Assembly (NCBI GenBank): GCA_050743385.1 | Contig: JBOGFJ010000307.1 | Span: forward strand, 1 to 9,904 | DNA from: JACDBD01 sp050743385 | GTDB lineage: Bacteria > Actinomycetota > Acidimicrobiia > IMCC26256 > JACDBD01 | Length of the DNA stretch: 9,904 bases | Direction of reading: 5' to 3' | Shown: piece after piece, positions 6,569 to 9,904 of the stretch | Layout: each line of letters opens with the position of its first letter | Numbering within the stretch: position 1 is the stretch's first letter | Translations under genes and position numbers: made by a program | The notes under the pieces: generated by a model | Database searches by the model: none | What the model saw: the letters and a program-made list of their open reading frames with translations, nothing else | What the model was told of the DNA's origin: nothing

Positions 6569-7884
6569 CGATCGACCTCGCCCATGATCGGGTCGACGCT
6601 GGAGACGATCGCGACCGCGTCGGCAACCAGGCTGCCCTCGGCCATCGGGCCGGCCGACTGGAGGTTGTAGAAGGACGGTCCTCGGATGTGGAGGCGCACC
6701 GGCTTTCCGGTGCCGTCGGAGACGAGGTAGCAGCCGATCTCGCCCCGGGGCGACTCGATCGCCACGTAGGTCTCGCCCGCCGGCACCTTGAAGCCCTCGG
6801 TGAAGAGCTTGAAGTGGTGGATGAGCGCCTCCATCGACTCGTCGATGCGGGCGCGTGGCGGGGGGGTGACCTTGCGGTCCTGCACCCGGTAGTCGCCGAG
6901 TGGCATCTTCTCCACACACTGCTTGACGATCTTGATCGACTCGAGGATCTCGTAGAGGCGGATGCGATAGCGGTCGTAGCAGTCGCCGTTCTCTGTGTAG
7001 ATGACGTCGAAGTCGACCTCGTCGTAGTGGAGGTGCGGCTGGGCTTTGCGCAGGTCCCACGGGAAGCCGGTCGAGCGCAGGATCGGTCCGCTCACGCCGA
7101 GTGCGATCGCCTGCTCCGTGGTGATCGTGCCGACACCTTCCATCCGCTCGAGCCAGATGGGATTCTCCGTCAGCAGGTCGTCGTACTCGCGCACGCCCCG
7201 CTCGACGACCTCGCAGCACGCGAGCGTCTCGTCCTCCCACCCGTCGGGGAGATCGGCAGCCACGCCACCGGGGCGGATGTAGTTGTGGTTCATCCGCAGC
7301 CCCGTGATCGTCTCGAGGAGTCGCAGCGTCTCCTCCCGCTCGCGCCAGCCGTAGATCATCATCGAGATCGCACCGAGGTCCATGCCATTGGTGGCCTGGA
7401 AGAGCAGATGCGACGCCATCCGGTTGAGCTCCACCAGCAGCATGCGGATCCAGGTCGCGCGCGCGGGCAGCTCGACGTCGAGGAGCCGCTCGACCGCCAT
7501 CGAGTACACGAGCTCGTTGCTCAGCGGAGAGGCGTAGTCCATGCGGGTGACGTTGGTCGCGCCCTGGACGTAAGTGAGCTCCTCACCGGTCTTCTCCATG
7601 CCGGTGTGGAGGTAGCCGATGACCGGCTTCACGCGCAGCACCGTCTCGCCGTCGAGCTCCATCATGAGGCGCAGCACGCCGTGCGTGGAGGGGTGCTGCG
7701 GCCCCATGTTGATGATCATGGTGTCGCCGTCGCGCTCGCGCTCCGGCCACGGCATGCCCGTCACGACGAGATCGCGCTCCGTCGGACGCAGCTCCTGCGC
7801 GCCCTCGTCGGTCTGGCGCTCGAGCCGGTCGGCTTCGTCGACGTTCATCACATCATTGTCGGAGAGGTTGGGCGGTTCGGTCAC
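6565..7884 (-). CDS. nuoD: NADH-quinone oxidoreductase subunit D (NuoD)
   Basis: NuoD (49-kDa subunit, related to the large subunit of NiFe hydrogenases) forms the quinone-binding site with NuoB. From the GTG at 7884 the product has 439 residues. It shows the MGPQHPSTHGVLRL loop (60-73; His64 and His68), VIGYLHTGMEKTGE (88-101), the conserved RMDYASPLSNE (114-124) containing the likely quinone-site Tyr117, RPGGVAADLP (204-213), ESPRGEIGCYLVSDG (377-391), and the family C-terminus SVDPIMGEVDR. It lacks the NiFe ligands, as expected in complex I. I chose GTG 7884 because it overlaps the nuoC stop as GTGA and has AAGGAAGA about nine bases upstream. ATG 7848 (MNVDEAD) is a possible shorter start without a clear ribosome site. 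NuoD is separate from NuoC, unlike the fused form in E. coli. Confidence 0.97.
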   Translation of the reverse strand: MTEPPNLSDNDVMNVDEADRLERQTDEGAQELRPTERDLVVTGMPWPERERDGDTMIINMGPQHPSTHGVLRLMMELDGETVLRVKPVIGYLHTGMEKTGEELTYVQGATNVTRMDYASPLSNELVYSMAVERLLDVELPARATWIRMLLVELNRMASHLLFQATNGMDLGAISMMIYGWREREETLRLLETITGLRMNHNYIRPGGVAADLPDGWEDETLACCEVVERGVREYDDLLTENPIWLERMEGVGTITTEQAIALGVSGPILRSTGFPWDLRKAQPHLHYDEVDFDVIYTENGDCYDRYRIRLYEILESIKIVKQCVEKMPLGDYRVQDRKVTPPPRARIDESMEALIHHFKLFTEGFKVPAGETYVAIESPRGEIGCYLVSDGTGKPVRLHIRGPSFYNLQSAGPMAEGSLVADAVAIVSSVDPIMGEVDR

Positions 7885-8447
7885 GGCGACGGGTCTTCCT
7901 TGAAGGTGACGGGAACCCGCGCCGGCGCGTCGTCCTTGCGCAGCGGGAAGCCCTCCCAGTCGTCGGGCATGAGGATGCGGCTGAGGTCGGGGTGGCCGTC
8001 GAAGGCGATCCCGAAGAGGTCGTACACCTCGCGCTCGCCGAAGTTCACGCCCGGGTAGACCTCGCACAGGCTCGCCACGGCGGGGTCGGTCACCGGAACC
8101 TCGCATACCGCGCGCAGGCGGCGGTTGCGGGGATGGGACAGGAAGTTGGCGACCACCTCGAAGCGCTCGGGCGTGACGCCGTCGGGCACCGCGCGGGCCG
8201 CGTCGACGAGGTGGTCGACCGCGGTGACGTCGAGGCACTGGGTGAACTGCTGCTCGTCACGCAGGAACCGGGCGAGGTCGAGCCACGACTCCCGGGCGAC
8301 GTACACGACGGGCTGGCCGTGCGACTCGTGGAAGATCGTGCCTGGGAACCGCTCGACGACCGCGGCGGCGATGTCGTCCCCGATCTCCGGCGCCGGCGGT
8401 GCCACCGGCTCCTTGTGATCTTCTTCACGAGCGGTGTCGTCGGACAT
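7881..8447 (-). CDS. nuoC: NADH-quinone oxidoreductase subunit C (NuoC)
   Basis: NuoC (30-kDa subunit) is a structural part of the connecting arm and packs against NuoD. The product has 188 residues from the ATG at 8447. The family signature is at the C-terminal half: YPGVNFGEREVYDLFGI (131-147) followed by FDGHPDLSRILMPDDWEG (149-166) and FPLRKD. The first 25 or so residues (Asp/Glu/Pro-rich) look like a flexible lineage-specific extension. The ATG lies 26 bp after the nuoB stop, with GAGG eleven bases upstream; no in-frame start codon is seen between the nuoB stop and 8447. The gene ends in a 4-bp overlap with nuoD. Confidence 0.96.
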   Translation of the reverse strand: MSDDTAREEDHKEPVAPPAPEIGDDIAAAVVERFPGTIFHESHGQPVVYVARESWLDLARFLRDEQQFTQCLDVTAVDHLVDAARAVPDGVTPERFEVVANFLSHPRNRRLRAVCEVPVTDPAVASLCEVYPGVNFGEREVYDLFGIAFDGHPDLSRILMPDDWEGFPLRKDDAPARVPVTFKEDPSP

Positions 8448-8473
8448 GGCGGTCGTGGCCTCGGTCGGCTCGT

Positions 8474-9025
8474 TTAGCGCGTGGCGAGGGCGTCGGCGGC
8501 GACGCCGTCGCGCTGGTCGACGTGGATACCGGCGCCCGTCTGGCCCGGCCGGCGACGCTTCATGATCTCGCCGCTGTGGATCTGGTCGTGCAGCATGAGG
8601 ATCCCGTGCATGAGCGTCTCGGGGCCGGGCGGGCAACCAGGCACGTACACGTCGACGGGGACGACCTGGTCGACGCCCTGCACCAGCGCGTAGTTGTTGA
8701 ACATCCCGCCGGTGCTGGCGCACACCCCCATGGAGATGACCCACTTGGGCTCCACCATCTGGTCGTAGACCTGGCGCAGCACCGGCGCCATCTTCTGGCT
8801 GACGCGGCCGGCGACGATCATGAGGTCGGCCTGGCGGGGACTGGCCCGGAAGACCTCCATCCCGTAGCGGGCGAGGTCGTAGTGCGCGCCCCCGGCGGCC
8901 ATCATCTCGAGCGCGCAGCACGCGAGCCCAAAGGTCGCGGGCCACACCGAGTTGCGCCGAGCCCACTTCACCAGGTCTTCGAGGCGGCCGGTGAGGAACC
9001 CGTACGGGACCTGATCGAGGCCCAT
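8474..9025 (-). CDS. nuoB: NADH-quinone oxidoreductase subunit B (NuoB)
   Basis: NuoB (PSST subunit) carries cluster N2, the last Fe-S cluster, which gives electrons to quinone at the interface with NuoD. The product has 183 residues. The N2 ligands are visible as the adjacent pair Cys36-Cys37 in GLACCALEMM, Cys102 in MGVCASTGGMFNNY and Cys131 in YVPGCPPGPE. The segment ARYGMEVFRASPRQADLMIV is also typical. The C-terminal 25 residues after HSGEIMKRR are variable. The ATG at 9025 shares one base with the nuoA stop (TGATG), and AAGAGG lies seven bases upstream. The reading frame stays open upstream as far as 9607, but that part runs antiphase through nuoA and is not coding. Confidence 0.97.
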   Translation of the reverse strand: MGLDQVPYGFLTGRLEDLVKWARRNSVWPATFGLACCALEMMAAGGAHYDLARYGMEVFRASPRQADLMIVAGRVSQKMAPVLRQVYDQMVEPKWVISMGVCASTGGMFNNYALVQGVDQVVPVDVYVPGCPPGPETLMHGILMLHDQIHSGEIMKRRRPGQTGAGIHVDQRDGVAADALATR

Positions 9026-9501
9026 CAGGCAGCCTCTTCCTTCTTCTCCGGTTGCGCGCGCGTCGGGTCGAGGCCGGTTGCCCCGGGTGCGCCCGCCGCC
9101 CGCAGCACACGCTGACCGGCCCGCCCGGTGATCGCCTTGATCGGGCCCCAGTCGAGCGCGCCGGTAGAGAGGAGGTAGGCGAAGGGCACGAGGAGCACGA
9201 GAAGGAAGACGCCCATGGAGATGAGCGCGTACGAACCCGGCACGAAGTCGCGCAGGATCGTCATGAAGGGATAGAGAAAGATGATCTCGACGTCGAGGAC
9301 GATGAACGTCATCGCCACCAGGTAGAACTTCACCGGGAAGCGCTCGGGCGGCTCGAACTCGGGGACGATCCCGGATTCGTACGGCGCTTCCTTGGCCGTG
9401 TTCGGCCGCCGCGGGACGAGCAGCATCGAGACGGTGAACGACAGCGACGCGAACAGCGCCGCGAGCACGATCATCGTGAGGATCGGCAGGTAGTCGTCCA
9501 C
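9025..9501 (-). CDS. nuoA: NADH-quinone oxidoreductase subunit A (NuoA)
   Basis: NuoA (ND3 family) is a small membrane subunit at the junction between the peripheral arm and the membrane arm. The product has 158 residues with three hydrophobic segments (about 6-29, 58-80 and 92-112). The conserved cytoplasmic loop contains AKEAPYESGIVP (36-47), and the second helix contains FYLVAMTFIVLDVEIIFLYP with the conserved acidic residues Asp70 and Glu72. ALDWGP (115-120) closes the conserved part. A charged 38-residue tail ending PEKKEEAA follows and is longer than in many relatives. The start is the GTG at 9501, with AGGAGG nine bases upstream. It is the first gene of the operon. Confidence 0.96.
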   Translation of the reverse strand: MDDYLPILTMIVLAALFASLSFTVSMLLVPRRPNTAKEAPYESGIVPEFEPPERFPVKFYLVAMTFIVLDVEIIFLYPFMTILRDFVPGSYALISMGVFLLVLLVPFAYLLSTGALDWGPIKAITGRAGQRVLRAAGAPGATGLDPTRAQPEKKEEAA

Positions 9502-9510
9502 GTCGCGGGC

Positions 9511-9516
9511 CCTCCT
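9511..9516 (-). promoter_or_regulatory. Shine-Dalgarno site of nuoA
   Basis: AGGAGG on the minus strand, nine bases from the GTG at 9501. It supports the GTG as the start of the first operon gene. Confidence 0.7.
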
Positions 9517-9530
9517 CGGCGAGCGCGCGC

Positions 9531-9561
9531 AGGCTACCCGGGATCACCCGCCGGTAGGCAA
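9531..9561 (-). promoter_or_regulatory. Candidate promoter of the nuo operon
   Basis: On the minus strand TTGCCT (9561-9556) and TAGCCT (9536-9531) are separated by 19 bases. TAGCCT fits the TANNNT form of an actinobacterial -10 element, and TTGCCT partly resembles a -35 element. The spacer is one or two bases longer than ideal. Transcription would start close to 9524, giving a short leader carrying the nuoA Shine-Dalgarno. This rests on weak matches in a 106-bp region and is a guess at position. Confidence 0.25.
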
Positions 9562-9568
9562 AAGCCTC

Positions 9569-9584
9569 GCGTGTCGCGACACGC
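9569..9584. promoter_or_regulatory. Perfect 16-bp palindrome, candidate operator
   Basis: GCGTGTCGCGACACGC is an uninterrupted perfect palindrome lying 24 bp before the divergent gene start and 68 bp before nuoA. In this position it could bind a dimeric regulator controlling one or both directions. It does not resemble the Rex, LexA or FNR-type sites I know. It is the most striking symmetrical sequence in the intergenic region. Confidence 0.45.
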
Positions 9585-9607
9585 CGAGCGCAGGCAGACT
9601 GAACCAC

Positions 9608-9904
9608 GTGAGCGAGGGCAGCGGCACAGCGAAGCGGGGATCGGCCTCGCCGTTCGTCGGCCGGCGACCCGACCTCGCCGCGTTGGAGGGCGTGGTCGGA
9701 GAGACCGCGGCCGGCCGGGGTCAGGTCGTCGTCGTCGGCGGCGAACCCGGTATCGGAAAGACGCGCCTCGTCCAGGAGCTCGGCGCCCGGGCTGAGGAAC
9801 GCGGCGCCACTGTGCTGTGGTCGTCGTGCTGGGAGGGCGCCCCCGCCCTGTGGCCGTGGGCGGCGGCGCTTCGCCGCCTCGTCGGCAACGACCCGTCGCT
9901 GCCC
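9608..9904 (+). CDS. N-terminus of an AAA-type ATPase, probably of a large LuxR/MalT-like or SARP-like regulator (cut by window end)
   Basis: From the GTG at 9608 the frame stays open to the window end (99 residues). After a short polar start comes SPFVGRRPDLAALEGVV (14-30), then GRGQVVVVGGEPGIGKTRL (36-54) with the Walker A motif GEPGIGKT (Lys51, Thr52), then ARAEERGATVLWSSCWEGAP (60-79) and LWPWAAALRRLVG (81-93). This order (FVGR, Walker A, CWEG..PALWPW) is typical of the NACHT/AAA_16-like ATPase modules that begin large actinobacterial transcription regulators and some adenylate cyclase-ATPase proteins. The effector domain is outside the window, so the exact type is unknown. There is no clear Shine-Dalgarno, so the start is uncertain and the mRNA may be leaderless. 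The gene is divergent from nuoA; whether it regulates the operon cannot be told. Confidence 0.8.
   Translation, partial: MSEGSGTAKRGSASPFVGRRPDLAALEGVVGETAAGRGQVVVVGGEPGIGKTRLVQELGARAEERGATVLWSSCWEGAPALWPWAAALRRLVGNDPSLP

Noticed and set aside
6688..8058. A 456-codon plus-strand frame opposite nuoD and nuoC
   Set aside because: It is a high-GC antisense shadow, rich in His/Val/Asp/Leu with no recognisable domain, while nuoD on the other strand is fully conserved.
9052..9795. A 247-codon plus-strand frame across nuoA and the divergent gene start
   Set aside because: It runs antisense to nuoA and in a different frame from the Walker A-containing gene. Its Arg/His/Glu-rich translation is a shadow.

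Overview
This is a high-GC window dominated by a respiratory complex I (NADH:quinone oxidoreductase, NDH-1) operon on the minus strand, in the order nuoA-B-C-D-E-F-G-H-I. It is read from about 9501 down past position 1. NuoI is cut by the window edge, and nuoJ-N would be expected beyond it, outside what I can see. The GC content, the frequent GTG starts, the separate nuoC and nuoD genes and the sequence style suggest an actinobacterium (Actinomycetota), perhaps an Acidimicrobiia-like lineage. That placement is inference; there is no rRNA or other marker here.

Layout from the right: 9608-9904 (+) is the start of a divergent gene for an AAA-type ATPase of the kind found at the N-terminus of large LuxR/MalT- or SARP-like regulators, cut by the window end. 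A 106-bp intergenic region (9502-9607) holds the upstream signals for both directions and a perfect 16-bp palindrome. Then follow nuoA, nuoB, nuoC, nuoD, nuoE, nuoF and nuoG. They are nearly all joined by 1-8 bp overlaps or zero spacing, which points to one polycistronic transcript with translational coupling. Two junctions break the tight packing. Between nuoG and nuoH there are 109 bp with two hairpins, GCTCGCT-type repeats and a small ORF. Between nuoH and nuoI there are 55 bp, mostly three perfect copies of a 15-bp tandem repeat.

Together the genes encode the NADH-oxidising module (NuoE, F, G), the connecting quinone-reducing arm (NuoB, C, D, I) and the first two membrane subunits (NuoA, H). 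All expected Fe-S ligands are visible, including the extra N7 cluster motif in NuoG. The genes look intact and functional.

I do not see a previously undescribed biological system. The parts worth a second look lie in the junctions: the nuoG-nuoH insert with its apparently displaced Shine-Dalgarno site, the GCTCGCT/GCTTCG repeats at gene ends (which also encode the tails of NuoF and NuoI), the 15-bp tandem repeat that seems to have grown out of the nuoH stop codon region, and the palindrome between nuoA and the divergent regulator. No stretch over 300 bases is without a gene.
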